64,000 nucleotides of DNA from Mycobacteriales bacterium (GTDB lineage Bacteria > Actinomycetota > Actinomycetes > Mycobacteriales > CADCTP01), in assembly GCA_035995165.1 (NCBI GenBank), contig DASYKU010000124.1:84094-148093 (forward strand), read 5' to 3'. Under the pieces are notes generated by a model that was given only the letters and a program-made list of their open reading frames with translations, was not told the DNA's origin and ran no database searches. The position numbers and the translations under genes were made by a program. Shown piece after piece: positions 1 to 9,084 of this stretch (within the stretch, counting starts at the first letter, position 1; each line of letters starts with the position of its first letter).

Positions 1-2624
1 CCGGCGCCACCCTCCGCGCCGACTGGCAGACCCACCGCTACGAGGCGGCCTGCTTCTCCTGGGCGTACGACTCCTACATCCGGGACGTCGACTTCTCCCC
101 GGACGGCTCGTACTTCGTGATCGCCGCGACCGGCGGTGGCAACGGCACGCTCTGTGACACCGCGGCCCGGTTCGAGACCGACGCGACCGGCACCGACATC
201 CAGCCGACCTGGGTCGACTACGCCGGTGGTGACACCGTGCTGTCGATCGCGATCACCGGCACCGTGGTCTACGCCGGCGGTCACATGCGCTGGATGAACA
301 ACCCCAACGCGAGCGACTTCGCCGGTGGCGGCTCCGTGCCGCGGCCGGGCCTGGTCGCCCTCGACCCGGCCAACGGCATCCCGCTGACCTGGAACCCGGG
401 GCGCAACCCGCGCGGCGCCGGCGCGTACTCGCTGCTGGCCACTCCGCAGGGGCTCTACGTCGGCAGCGACACCGACTACATCGGCAACCGGAAGTACTTC
501 CACGGCAAGATCGCCTTCTTCCCGCTGGCGGGCGGCGTCGCGCCGGCCTCCACCGCGGTGCAGGCGCTGCCGGGCGGCGTCTACCTGGGCGCGTCCCAGC
601 AGGCCGCCGCGTCCAACGTGCTCTACCGGGTCAACGCCGGCGGCAGCGCCGTGCAGGCCGTCGACGCCGGTCCGGACTGGTCCGACGGCTCCGGCAACGT
701 CAGCGGCGGCAACAACGCCGGCTACAGCCCGGTGCCCAACGTCGACGCGAGCGTGCCGGCGACCACCCCGCGCTCGATCTTCGACAGCGAGCACTGGGGC
801 GCGCAGAGCTGGACCTTCCCGATCCCGTCCGGGTCCACGGTCAAGGTGCGGCTCTACTACGCCAACCGGTGCGGCTGCACCTCCGGCGTCGGGCAGCGGG
901 TCTTCAACGTCGCCATCAACGGCACCGCGGTGCAGTCCTCGTACGACATCGTGGCCAACGTCGGCGACCAGACCGGCACCATGAAGGAGTTCCCGGACAT
1001 CACCGCCGCCGCGGACGGTGCGGTCCACATCGACTTCAGCAACCAGGTCGAGAACCCGCTCATCAACGGCATCGAGATCGTCCGTACCGACATCGCGGCC
1101 CCGCCGGCCGGCGCCGCGGGCGCGCTGACCGAGCGCAACTTCGACGGCAGCACCGCGGGTGCCGCGACGGCCGTGACCTCGCCGCTGGACTTCAGCACCG
1201 TGCGGGGCGCGACCCTGGTCGGCAACCAGCTCTACTACGGCAAGACCGACGGGCTGTTCTACCGGCGGACCTTCAACGGCGCCACGTTCGGGGCCGAGGA
1301 GCTCGTCGACCCGTACAACGACCCGGCCTGGGTGAACGTCGACACCGGCTCCGGCCAGACGTTCAAGGGCCAGCGGCCGTCGTTCTACAACGAGATCACC
1401 AACATCACCGCGATGTTCACCGACGGCTCGGGCCAGCTGTACTACAAGCTGCTCGGCGACTCGAACCTCTACAAGCGCTCGTTCAGCGCGGACAGCGGGA
1501 TCATCCACGACAACCGGATCGCGACCGGGACCCAGCTGCCCGACATCACCGGGGCGTTCTACTCCGGCGGGAACCTCTACTACGCGACCCGCGCGGACGG
1601 GAACCTGTCCAAGGTCGGCTTCTCGGCCGGCACGCTGACCGGCGCCGCGACCGTGGTGAGCGGCCCGGCCTCGGACGGCGTGGACTGGCGCTCCCGGGCG
1701 CTGTTCCTCGGCCCGCGCATCGCGGCCAACACCCCGCCGACCGCGGTCGCCGCGGTGACCTGCTCGGGGCTGGACTGCTCGGCCACCGCGGCCGGCTCGG
1801 CCGACAGCGACGGCACGATCGCCTCGTACTCGTGGGCGTGGGGGGACGGCACCACCACGACCGGCTCGACCTCGACCCACTCGTACACGACGGCCGGGCC
1901 GTACACGGTCACGCTGACCGTGACCGACAACGACGGCGGGACCGCGACGGCGACGAAGCCGGTCACCGTCACGGCGCCGCCGCCGGTGACCAACCCGATC
2001 ACCTTCCGGGCCACGGCCGGCAACCAGGCCAACGCGACCTCGGCGAAGATCACCGTGCCGGCGACCGTGCAGGCCGGCGACGGCCTGGTGCTGGTGATGA
2101 CCAGCAACAGCAACACGGTCACCTACGGCGACCCGGCCGGCTGGGCCGTCGCGAACACGGTCAGCACGACCGGCATCACGACGAAGGTCTACTCGAAGGT
2201 CGCGACCGCGACCGACGCCGGCTCGGTCGTCACGGTCACCGCGAGCGCCGTGAACAAGATGGACCTGCGGCTGGCCGCGTACGGCAACACGAGCACCACG
2301 GCGCCCGTCGCCACGGTGACCACCGCGGTCGACACCGCCGCGGTGGCGGCCCACACGACGCCGGCGGCCTCCGTCACCGGCAGCGGCAAGTGGGTCGTCT
2401 CGTACTGGGGTGACAAGTCGGCGGCAACGGCGGCCTGGACGGCTCCGGCCGGCCAGACGGTGCGCGGGGTCACGATCGGCACCGGCGCCGGGCGGGTCAC
2501 CTCGCTGCTCACCGACGCGGGGGCCGCGGCCGCCGCGGGCCCGGCCGGCGGGCTGACCGCCACGACCGACGCCCCCGGCACCAAGGCGACGATGCTGACG
2601 ATCGTGCTCAACCCGGCCTCCTAG
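1..2624 (+). CDS. Secreted propeller/malectin-like/PKD multidomain protein, 5' end outside window
   Basis: The reading frame is already open at base 3, so the N-terminus lies upstream. The first part (to about base 540) aligns by eye with the paralogue at 2786-4060; both share DVDFSPDGSYFVI and a WNPG motif, and look like a delta-60-type beta-propeller. Bases about 620-1090 look like a malectin-type carbohydrate-binding domain (YRVNAGG, DAGPDW, NGIEIVR). A second propeller-like stretch with repeated YY(K/G) strands follows to about 1720. A PKD domain with the WAWGDGT and HSYTTAGPYTVTLTVTD signatures spans about 1730-1980. The C-terminal 200 residues form an unassigned Thr/Ala-rich beta domain. 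No LPXTG motif is seen, so it is probably secreted or non-covalently attached. Function is inferred as cell-surface or carbohydrate binding; no catalytic residues are recognisable. Confidence 0.75.
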   Translation, partial: GATLRADWQTHRYEAACFSWAYDSYIRDVDFSPDGSYFVIAATGGGNGTLCDTAARFETDATGTDIQPTWVDYAGGDTVLSIAITGTVVYAGGHMRWMNNPNASDFAGGGSVPRPGLVALDPANGIPLTWNPGRNPRGAGAYSLLATPQGLYVGSDTDYIGNRKYFHGKIAFFPLAGGVAPASTAVQALPGGVYLGASQQAAASNVLYRVNAGGSAVQAVDAGPDWSDGSGNVSGGNNAGYSPVPNVDASVPATTPRSIFDSEHWGAQSWTFPIPSGSTVKVRLYYANRCGCTSGVGQRVFNVAINGTAVQSSYDIVANVGDQTGTMKEFPDITAAADGAVHIDFSNQVENPLINGIEIVRTDIAAPPAGAAGALTERNFDGSTAGAATAVTSPLDFSTVRGATLVGNQLYYGKTDGLFYRRTFNGATFGAEELVDPYNDPAWVNVDTGSGQTFKGQRPSFYNEITNITAMFTDGSGQLYYKLLGDSNLYKRSFSADSGIIHDNRIATGTQLPDITGAFYSGGNLYYATRADGNLSKVGFSAGTLTGAATVVSGPASDGVDWRSRALFLGPRIAANTPPTAVAAVTCSGLDCSATAAGSADSDGTIASYSWAWGDGTTTTGSTSTHSYTTAGPYTVTLTVTDNDGGTATATKPVTVTAPPPVTNPITFRATAGNQANATSAKITVPATVQAGDGLVLVMTSNSNTVTYGDPAGWAVANTVSTTGITTKVYSKVATATDAGSVVTVTASAVNKMDLRLAAYGNTSTTAPVATVTTAVDTAAVAAHTTPAASVTGSGKWVVSYWGDKSAATAAWTAPAGQTVRGVTIGTGAGRVTSLLTDAGAAAAAGPAGGLTATTDAPGTKATMLTIVLNPAS

Positions 2625-2633
2625 GCCGTGCAG

Positions 2634-2671
2634 TACGACGAGGGTCCGGTTTCCGCCGGGCCCTCGTCGTA
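2634..2671. terminator. Strong hairpin terminator after the first gene
   Basis: A 16-bp stem (one G-T wobble) with a 6-base loop starts 10 bases after the stop codon at 2624. It is followed by a short A/T-rich tail. It separates the two paralogous secreted-protein genes. Confidence 0.85.
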
Positions 2672-2785
2672 TTCAATTCATCACCGAAAGTAGTGCTTTC
2701 CCGAAGTATCTGAGCGGCCCTCCGAATGCTCCTAGGATTCGTCAGGGGGCCGTCGTGGGGCGGCTGCGGACTTCCGGGGGGAAGA

Positions 2786-4060
2786 ATGCGGGGAAGGCTT
2801 TTCGCAGTCAGTGCTGCGACGGTGTTCTGTACGGCGCTCGTCGCCGCCACCGGCGCGGTAGGTGCCGACGCGTCCATCGGGCTCGGCACGGTGGTGAGCA
2901 CCAACCCGGTGAACTACACGCCGAACGTCACCAACGGTGCGGTCTACAAGACCGCCGAGATCAACGGCATGCTCTACGCGGGCGGCTCGTTCACCTCGGT
3001 CGCCGCCGCGGCCGGGACGTCGCCGCAGGGCACGTTCGGCCGGGCGCACATCGTGGCCTTCAACGCCGCGACCGGGTCGGTCTCGACGGCTTTCGCGCCC
3101 AACGTGAACGGCGCGGTCTGGGCGATCGTCGCCGGCGGCAGTTCGCTGTACGTCGGCGGGTCCTTTTCCAGCGTCAATGGCGTCGCCCGGCGCGGAATCG
3201 TGAAACTCGATCCCGTCACCGGCGCCGTCGACAGCGCGTTCAACGCGAAGCTGAGCGGGAACGTGTCCGAGGCCGCGGTCGTGAACGGGCGGCTGATCGT
3301 CAGCGGCACGTTCGCCAAGAAGATCGCCGCGCTGAACCTGACCACCGGCGCCGACACCGGCTACATCACCGTCCCGATCACCGGGTCGGTCGCGCCCAAC
3401 GCCGGCGCGGTCGAGGTCTACCGGTTCGCGGTCAACCCGGCCGGGACCCGACTGGTCGGCATCGGCAACTTCACGGCGGTCGGCGGGCAGACCCACTACC
3501 GCGCGCTCATGCTCACCCTTGGCGCGACGTCGGCCACCGTGAACGCCTGGCGGTACAAGCCGCTCGAGGTCGCCTGCTCGGCGCCGAAGCTCCCGGACCA
3601 GACCCGGGACGTCGACTTCTCCCCGGACGGGTCGTACTTCGTGATCGTCGCCACCGGCGGCACGCCGTCGCGAGGCCAGGGCGCGGTCGGCATCTGCGAC
3701 GCCGCGGCCCGCTTCGAGACCGACGTCGTCGCGCCGGCCAAGCCGACCTGGATCAACTACACCGGCGGCGACACGCTGCACTCGGTCGCCGTCAGCGACA
3801 AGGCCGTGTACGTCCAGGGTCATCAGCGCTGGCTGGACAACCCGCAGGGCCACGACAACCCCGGTCCGGGCGCGGTCGCCCGGCAGGGGATCGGTGCCAT
3901 CGACCCGGTCTCGGGCAAGGCGCTGCCCTGGAACCCCGGCAAGGACCGCGGCGTCGGCGGGCGGGACCTGCTGATCACGCCGCGCGGGCTGTGGGTCTCC
4001 AGCGACACCGCGCACATCGGCGGCGAGACCCGGATGCGGGTCGCCCTGCTGCCGGTCTGA
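2786..4060 (+). CDS. Secreted beta-propeller-like protein, paralogue of the upstream gene
   Basis: A 424-residue protein. The ATG at 2786 is chosen because a purine-rich stretch (gggggaag) precedes it and it gives a clean signal peptide: a basic start (MRGRL), then a hydrophobic run ending near GAVGADA. The mature part has repeated NGxLYAGGSFTS and LYVGGSFSSV strands typical of delta-60/propeller repeats. It then has the same DVDFSPDGSYFVI block, AARFETD, YTGGDTLHSV and WNPGK motifs as the preceding gene. It ends where the malectin domain of the upstream gene begins, so it is a minimal version of the same architecture. Tandem duplication is inferred. Ligand unknown. Confidence 0.75.
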   Translation: MRGRLFAVSAATVFCTALVAATGAVGADASIGLGTVVSTNPVNYTPNVTNGAVYKTAEINGMLYAGGSFTSVAAAAGTSPQGTFGRAHIVAFNAATGSVSTAFAPNVNGAVWAIVAGGSSLYVGGSFSSVNGVARRGIVKLDPVTGAVDSAFNAKLSGNVSEAAVVNGRLIVSGTFAKKIAALNLTTGADTGYITVPITGSVAPNAGAVEVYRFAVNPAGTRLVGIGNFTAVGGQTHYRALMLTLGATSATVNAWRYKPLEVACSAPKLPDQTRDVDFSPDGSYFVIVATGGTPSRGQGAVGICDAAARFETDVVAPAKPTWINYTGGDTLHSVAVSDKAVYVQGHQRWLDNPQGHDNPGPGAVARQGIGAIDPVSGKALPWNPGKDRGVGGRDLLITPRGLWVSSDTAHIGGETRMRVALLPV

Positions 4061-4351
4061 GCCCTGGCCGGGCGGCCGTCGCCCCGACCGCCCAGCCATC
4101 TCCCCACCGTCTCGCCGGGGTCCACCCCGGCGGCTCGGGCGCGGCCGGCCCGCGCCCAGCGGGCGTCGTCGACGTGCCGACCGGTGCCGCGCGGACGGAC
4201 CGGCCTGGCGCCCGGGCGCTTTCGCGCCCGGCGGGCGTCGTCGCCGTGCCGGCCGGTGCGCCGTGCCGGCCGGTGCCGGATGGGCCGGTCCCGCCCCGCT
4301 GGCGCTGTTCTCGTCCGGCGCGGCCTGGGCAGCGGGCGCCAGGTTCTCCCG
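4061..4351. other. Gene-free convergent intergenic spacer
   Basis: Very GC-rich, low-complexity sequence with repeated ccggtgc/ggcgggcg words between two convergent genes. No convincing gene, RNA or strong single hairpin was seen. Confidence 0.5.
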
Positions 4352-5704
4352 CTAAGACGTGAGCCAGCCGCCGGTTCGCAGCGCGGTGAGGAGACGGGCG
4401 AGGGACGCGTCGAGCGGCTCGGTCGAGGTGTCGACGACGAACTCCGCATCGTCCGGCTCCTCGTACGGATCGCTGATCCCGGTGAACTGCGGGATCAGAC
4501 CGGCCCGCGCCTTGGCGTACAGCCCCTTGCGGTCGCGCTGCTCGCAGACCTCCAGCGGCGTCGCGACGTGCACGAGGAAGAAGTCGCCGACCGCCTCGGT
4601 CTCGGCCCGGACCGCGGCCCGCGTCGCCGCGTACGGTGCGATCGGGGCGCAGACGGCGATCCCGCCGTGCCGGGCGACCTCGGCCGCGACCCAGCCGATC
4701 CGCCGTACGTTCAGATCGCGGTCAGCCTGCGAGAAACCGAGCCCGCGTGACAGTTCTCGACGCACCACGTCGCCATCGAGGACGGTCAGACTGCGCCGGC
4801 CGTCTTCGAGCAGCGCGTCGATGAGCGCGCGGGCGACCGTCGACTTCCCCGAGCCGGACAGTCCGGTGAAGAACACCACCAGGCCCCGGCGGGACCGCGG
4901 CGCCCGCCAGCGGCGCAGCTCGGTCCGGACCTCGGCCGGGGCCAGGTCCTCGGGCAGGTCCTGCTCGGTGTCGAGCGCGGCCAGCGCCGCCGCCCAGGGC
5001 CCGCCGTCGAGCATGAGCACGTCGCTCGCCCCGTACGCCCGGGCGACGGCGACCGCTGCGGCCTCGTCGGCGGCCGGGTCGGCCAGCCGGCGCAGCGGCA
5101 CGGTGACCACCCTGGTGTCGCCGCCGAGCGCCCGGCCGGCCGCGAGCACGGACCGCACCAGCGCCTCCGGCGGGAGCCCTCCGGTCTGCCGGCCCGCGGT
5201 CCGGGCCAGCAGCAGCACCGACTTCTGGCCCGCGGCGGTGACCCGCTCCAGGTCGGTGGCCAGCGGCGGCCGGTCGCAGACGACCGCGAGCACCGGCCCG
5301 TCCTGCTCGGCCCGGACCTGCTCCGGCGGTCGCTGCAGCCCGCGGAACGGCCCGTAGGCCGGCGGCCGGAGCGCCTCCAGCACCCCGACCCAGCCCCCAT
5401 CGCCGATCCCGGTCACGGCGGCCCTGCCCCCGCCGGTCCCGGTCGTGCCGGTCCCGGTCGCGTCCACGACGAGGACGGCGAGCGGCGTGCCTTCCGGGTC
5501 GGCGAGCACCAGCCGTCCGGTGCCGGCGACCTGCTCATCCACGTCCGGGACCCGGCGCAGCGCCACCCGGCCGTCGCCCAGCGGCCGCAACTCACCGCCG
5601 AGGTCCACGTCCACGCCCGCGAGCAGCAGCTCCAGGTCGGCGAGCAGCTCAGGCCCGGCGGCGTGCACCGGCCACGAATCCAGTCCGGCCGGCAGCAGGT
5701 CCAT
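4352..5704 (-). CDS. cysC: APS kinase with degenerate sulfurylase-like N-terminal region
   Basis: A 450-residue protein. The C-terminal 190 residues are an adenylyl-sulfate (APS) kinase: P-loop GLSGSGKST, DGDVVRRELSRGLGFS, RIGWVAAEVARHGG and a FLVHVATPLEVCEQRD strand. The enzyme phosphorylates APS to PAPS in the cytosol. The N-terminal about 240 residues resemble the PUA/catalytic layout of ATP sulfurylases. The usual catalytic HxxH region is replaced by YGPFRGLQRPPEQVR, so sulfurylase activity is unlikely. Fusions of a sulfurylase-like region to APS kinase are known in actinobacteria. The ATG at 5704 is preceded by a GAGGGT hexamer 6 nt upstream. No other sulfate-assimilation gene is adjacent, although a divergent TauE/SafE permease starts 124 bases away. 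Confidence 0.88.
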   Translation of the reverse strand: MDLLPAGLDSWPVHAAGPELLADLELLLAGVDVDLGGELRPLGDGRVALRRVPDVDEQVAGTGRLVLADPEGTPLAVLVVDATGTGTTGTGGGRAAVTGIGDGGWVGVLEALRPPAYGPFRGLQRPPEQVRAEQDGPVLAVVCDRPPLATDLERVTAAGQKSVLLLARTAGRQTGGLPPEALVRSVLAAGRALGGDTRVVTVPLRRLADPAADEAAAVAVARAYGASDVLMLDGGPWAAALAALDTEQDLPEDLAPAEVRTELRRWRAPRSRRGLVVFFTGLSGSGKSTVARALIDALLEDGRRSLTVLDGDVVRRELSRGLGFSQADRDLNVRRIGWVAAEVARHGGIAVCAPIAPYAATRAAVRAETEAVGDFFLVHVATPLEVCEQRDRKGLYAKARAGLIPQFTGISDPYEEPDDAEFVVDTSTEPLDASLARLLTALRTGGWLTS

Positions 5705-5828
5705 CCCCGTACCCTCTCCTCGCGGTCGCGGGCACGATCTCATCACACGGGAGCCATCCGGGATTTCACCTCCTGGCCATCGGCTGGTCGTTACGCTCGG
5801 AACCAGGCCGTACGTCCAGGGGGGCTGG

Positions 5829-6779
5829 GTGGATCCGACCATCGTCATTGCCGGGCTGATCGTGGGTGTCCTGGTGGGCCTCACCGGCATGGGCGGCGGG
5901 GCGCTGATGACGCCCGTGCTCGTCCTGCTGTTCGGCGTCCAGCCGCTCGCCGCGGTCTCCAGTGACCTCGTCGTGTCGCTGTTCATGAAGCCGGTGGGCG
6001 GCTTCGTCCACCTCAGGCACGGGACCGTGCACTTCTCGCTGGTGAAGTGGCTGTGCGTCGGCTCGGTGCCGGCCGCGTTCGGCGGCGTGCTGCTGCTGCG
6101 GGCGCTGGGCGACGGCGAGCGCGTGCAGAACGTCGTCAAGTACGCGCTCGGGGTCGCGCTGCTGCTGGCCGTGGTGACGATGTGCGCCCGCGGCCTGCTC
6201 GACCTGCGCCGGCACGGGAAGTCCTGGCGCGCCGGCAGGCAGGGGGGCGTCGCGGGCAGCCCGCATCCCTTGGTCGTCCGCGTTGTTCCTACTGTTCTGA
6301 TCGGGGTCATCGGCGGGGTGGTGGTCGGGATGACCTCCGTCGGGTCCGGCTCGCTGATCATCGTGCTGCTCCTGGTGCTCTACCCGCGGCTGCGGGCGGG
6401 GGAGCTGGTCGGGACCGACCTGGTGCAGGCCGTCCCGCTGGTCGGTGCGGCCGCGCTCGGGCACGCCCTGTTCGGACAGGTCCAGATCGGGCTCACGTTG
6501 GGGCTGCTCGTCGGCGCGATCCCGGGCGTGTGGCTCGGGGCCCGGCTGTCCAGTCGCGCGCCGCAGATGGTGGTACGCCGGGCGCTCGCGCTCGTGCTCA
6601 TCGCGTCCGGGCTGAAGCTGCTCAACGCGTCCAACGGCCAACTGCTGGCCGCGCTCGTGATCGTCGGGATCGCCGGCCCGTTGCTGTGGATGGCGGCGCG
6701 GCGGCGGGTAGGGCTGCCGGCGTCCTGGCGGACGGAACGGCGCATGGTCACCGCCGAACGCGAGACCGTCGCAAGCTGA
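5829..6779 (+). CDS. TauE/SafE family membrane permease
   Basis: A 316-residue polytopic membrane protein with about eight hydrophobic helices. The N-terminal glycine-rich repeat GLTGMGGGALMTPVLVLLFG and the second-half counterpart GMTSVGSGSLIIVLLLVL match the duplicated signature of the TauE/SafE (DUF81) family, proposed exporters or importers of sulfonate and related anions. The GTG at 5829 gives the expected short N-terminus directly before the first helix; a G-rich stretch precedes it. It is divergent from the APS kinase, so a role in sulfur-anion transport is plausible but only inferred. Confidence 0.85.
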   Translation: MDPTIVIAGLIVGVLVGLTGMGGGALMTPVLVLLFGVQPLAAVSSDLVVSLFMKPVGGFVHLRHGTVHFSLVKWLCVGSVPAAFGGVLLLRALGDGERVQNVVKYALGVALLLAVVTMCARGLLDLRRHGKSWRAGRQGGVAGSPHPLVVRVVPTVLIGVIGGVVVGMTSVGSGSLIIVLLLVLYPRLRAGELVGTDLVQAVPLVGAAALGHALFGQVQIGLTLGLLVGAIPGVWLGARLSSRAPQMVVRRALALVLIASGLKLLNASNGQLLAALVIVGIAGPLLWMAARRRVGLPASWRTERRMVTAERETVAS

Positions 6780-6846
6780 GCGCGCACTCTGTCAGGCCGA
6801 CGTTCGGATTTCGGTAAAACGGCCTCTGGTCGGTCATATCCGTGGC

Positions 6847-6852
6847 TACGCT
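6847..6852 (+). promoter_or_regulatory. -10 hexamer TACGCT, leaderless start
   Basis: TACGCT ends 6 nt before the GTG at 6859, and there is no ribosome-binding site. This matches the leaderless pattern repeated across the window. Confidence 0.55.
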
Positions 6853-6858
6853 GCGCGC

Positions 6859-7635
6859 GTGACGTCCAGGGGGAAAGTCTTCGCGGCGCTGTACTACGGC
6901 GGCCTCGCGCTGGTGCTGGCGCTGGTGCTGCTCCAGCTGCTCGACGATGTGCTGGGCAAGCAGTTGGCCGCCCACGTCGGCCACAACAGCGAGGCGTACC
7001 TGGCCGCGCTCGTGGTGACCGCCTGGATCCAGTTCGTCCGCCCGCGGCTGGCCGGCACCAAGGCCGAGTGGACCGTCGCGCTCGTCGTCGGCGTGGCCCT
7101 GGTCGTCGTCGGGATCGTGCTGGTCCAGACGCACCTGCCGAGCCGGTTCCGGACGCTCAACGAGGCGTTCATCGGGATGGGCATCCTCATCCCGTACGTA
7201 CAGGCGCGCCGGCCGCTGAACAAGATCATCTCCTACGGGCTGCCCGGCCTCGCGCTGCTGGCGGTACTGATCCTCGGCAACACCGGCGTGGTCAAGGACC
7301 AGGCCGAGAGCGTGATGATGCTGATCCTGCTGCCGATCGGGCTGGACCTGATCGACCGCGGCATCCTGCAGTCCGACGCGGTCACCTCGGTCCGCAACCG
7401 CTTCTCCTGGTACGCGGCGCTGATCCTGATCCCGGTCATCTTCGTCGCGCTGCGCAAGGGCGCGCACGTCGGCGGCTGGGCCGGCAACCGGATGCTGTAC
7501 TCCCAGCGTGGGCTCGAGGGCTACATCTTCGGGTTTTTCCTCGAGGTCTACCTGGCCGTCTTCCTGGGCTGGGTCGGCCGCCGCGTCATCCCCGCCCACC
7601 GCCGCAGCACCACCCCCGCCGTCGCCCGCCAGTAG
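6859..7635 (+). CDS. Polytopic membrane protein of unknown function
   Basis: A 258-residue protein with about seven or eight hydrophobic segments: residues about 8-28, 44-60, 73-92, 105-118, 130-148, 155-175, 195-210 and 230-250. A conserved-looking motif FRTLNEAFIGMGILIPYVQ lies in the middle. The C-terminus is basic and faces the cytosol by the positive-inside rule. No Pfam-level identity could be recognised. The GTG start follows a -10-like hexamer with no Shine-Dalgarno, suggesting its own promoter. Neighbours (permease, Rrf2 regulator) do not reveal a function. Confidence 0.7.
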   Translation: MTSRGKVFAALYYGGLALVLALVLLQLLDDVLGKQLAAHVGHNSEAYLAALVVTAWIQFVRPRLAGTKAEWTVALVVGVALVVVGIVLVQTHLPSRFRTLNEAFIGMGILIPYVQARRPLNKIISYGLPGLALLAVLILGNTGVVKDQAESVMMLILLPIGLDLIDRGILQSDAVTSVRNRFSWYAALILIPVIFVALRKGAHVGGWAGNRMLYSQRGLEGYIFGFFLEVYLAVFLGWVGRRVIPAHRRSTTPAVARQ

Positions 7636-7654
7636 CCCCTCCCGCCGCACGGGT

Positions 7655-7737
7655 TCGGCTTGGTTCTGTCTCCGCGCGGGCCTCGGCTTGGTCCTGTCCG
7701 GTCGGGCCTCGGCTTGGTGCTGTCCGCGCGGGCTCGG
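7655..7737 (+). repeat. Three imperfect tandem repeats of about 26-28 bases
   Basis: The words ggcttggt(t/c/g)ctgtc and cgggcctc recur three times in succession between a membrane-protein gene and an Rrf2 regulator gene. The units differ by small indels, so the repeat is noncoding. Confidence 0.6.
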
Positions 7738-7868
7738 CTCCCGCAGTTGCCGCCCGGGACTTCCTGGTCAGGCCGTCTCGGCTGCCGCAGTGCTCGGGTC
7801 CGTCCCGCCCGCCGCGCCGGGTGGGGGTGGGCTCAGCTGCGCCCGGCCGGATGAGCCACACTCGGAAC

Positions 7869-8324
7869 GTGCACATCTCCGCCCGGACCGACTATGCGGT
7901 GCGGGCAATGCTGATTCTGGCCGCCGCGGGCCAGGACACCGTGACCGGTCAGGCGCTGGCCGCCGGTCAACAGCTGCCGCAGAAGTTCCTGGAAGCGATC
8001 CTCGCCGACCTGCGCCGGGCCGGCCTCGTCCGCAGCCGGCGCGGCCCCGTCGGCGGCTACGCGCTCACCCGGCCGCCGTCCGAGATCGCGATCGGCGAGA
8101 TCGTCCGGGCCGTCGACGGGCCGCTCGCGGTCGTGCGGGGTGAGCGCCCCGAGCAGGCGGTGTATGCGGGCGCGGCCGAGCACCTGGGCACGCTCTGGGT
8201 GGCGCTGCGGGCCGCCGTCCGAAGCGTGCTCGACGACGTCACGCTGGCCGAGGTGCTCGCCGGGGAGCTGCCGCAGCAGGTCCAGGACCTGATCGACTCA
8301 CCCGGCGCCTGGCACTCCCGCTAG
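7869..8324 (+). CDS. Rrf2 family transcriptional regulator
   Basis: A 151-residue winged-helix regulator. The N-terminus HISARTDYAVRAMLILA, the recognition region QQLPQKFLEAILADLRRAGLV and the wing SRRGPVGGYAL are diagnostic of Rrf2 proteins. They are followed by IAIGEIVRAVDGPLA. No cysteine is present anywhere, so unlike IscR, NsrR or RsrR it cannot ligate an Fe-S cluster through cysteines. It is more like the cysteine-sensing or ligand-sensing members. The GTG at 7869 gives the canonical M(H/R)IS start; a CACACT hexamer sits 6 nt upstream. The stop codon overlaps that of the convergent SIS-domain gene. Confidence 0.88.
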   Translation: MHISARTDYAVRAMLILAAAGQDTVTGQALAAGQQLPQKFLEAILADLRRAGLVRSRRGPVGGYALTRPPSEIAIGEIVRAVDGPLAVVRGERPEQAVYAGAAEHLGTLWVALRAAVRSVLDDVTLAEVLAGELPQQVQDLIDSPGAWHSR

Positions 8325-8989
8325 CCCGCGCCACCCGGCTCGGAGTCGGCCAGCTCCTGCTCGACGAGCTCGCAGAGGGTGTGGCCGAGCAGCATGCAGA
8401 GTTCCTGGACGCGCGGCGTGTCCTCGCTCGGCACCCGGACGCAGATGTCGACCACGCCCGCCACCTTGCCGCCACCCGCGCCGGTCAGCGCGATCGTGAC
8501 CATCCCGAGCTCGCGCGCGGTCTCCAGCGCCCGGACGACGTTGGCCGAGCTCCCGCTGGTGGACAGCCCGATCGCGACGTCCCCCGGTCGCCCCAGCCCG
8601 GCGACCTGGCGGGCGAACACGTCGTCGTACCCGTAGTCGTTGCCGATCGCGGTCATCGCCGCGGTGTGGTCGGACAGGCAGGCCGCGGCGAGCGACCGCC
8701 GCTCCAGCGCGAACCGCCCGAGCAGCTCAGCGGCGAGATGCCCGGCATCGGAGGCCGAACCGCCGTTGCCGAAGAACAGCACCTTCCCGCCGCCCCGCAA
8801 GCTCTCCGCCACCCGCTCCGCCGCCACCGCCGTGGCGCCGATCGCATCCGTTCCCACCCGACTCCCGCTGCTCCGGGTGCCGGCCTCGGGCGGCCCGGTG
8901 GCGGGGCCGGAGTGAGCGGCCAGCAGACGCTGGGCGGCCGCGATGCTGTCCGCCACCCGCGCGCGCAGCACGCTCTCCCGGTCGATCAC
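8321..8989 (-). CDS. SIS-domain phosphosugar isomerase (GmhA-like)
   Basis: A 222-residue protein with a single SIS domain. FFGNGGSASDAGHLAAEL and GLSTSGSSANVVRAL are the two phosphosugar-binding signatures of sedoheptulose-7-phosphate isomerases (GmhA/DiaA group), which act in the cytosol, usually for heptose precursors. The GTG at 8989 is chosen as the start. The frame continues upstream, but those codons are the decayed tail of a protease pseudogene. No other heptose gene is nearby, so the substrate is inferred only from family. The stop codon lies in a CTAG shared with the convergent Rrf2 gene. Confidence 0.82.
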   Translation of the reverse strand: MIDRESVLRARVADSIAAAQRLLAAHSGPATGPPEAGTRSSGSRVGTDAIGATAVAAERVAESLRGGGKVLFFGNGGSASDAGHLAAELLGRFALERRSLAAACLSDHTAAMTAIGNDYGYDDVFARQVAGLGRPGDVAIGLSTSGSSANVVRALETARELGMVTIALTGAGGGKVAGVVDICVRVPSEDTPRVQELCMLLGHTLCELVEQELADSEPGGAG

Positions 8990-9084
8990 GGAGTCGGCCC
9001 TACCCCCTGCAATCGGAAACAGTCCGGCCCGGACCGCGGAGTCGCGGGCTCGCGCCGGACCGTACCGCGCCGGGTGCGGCGCGA

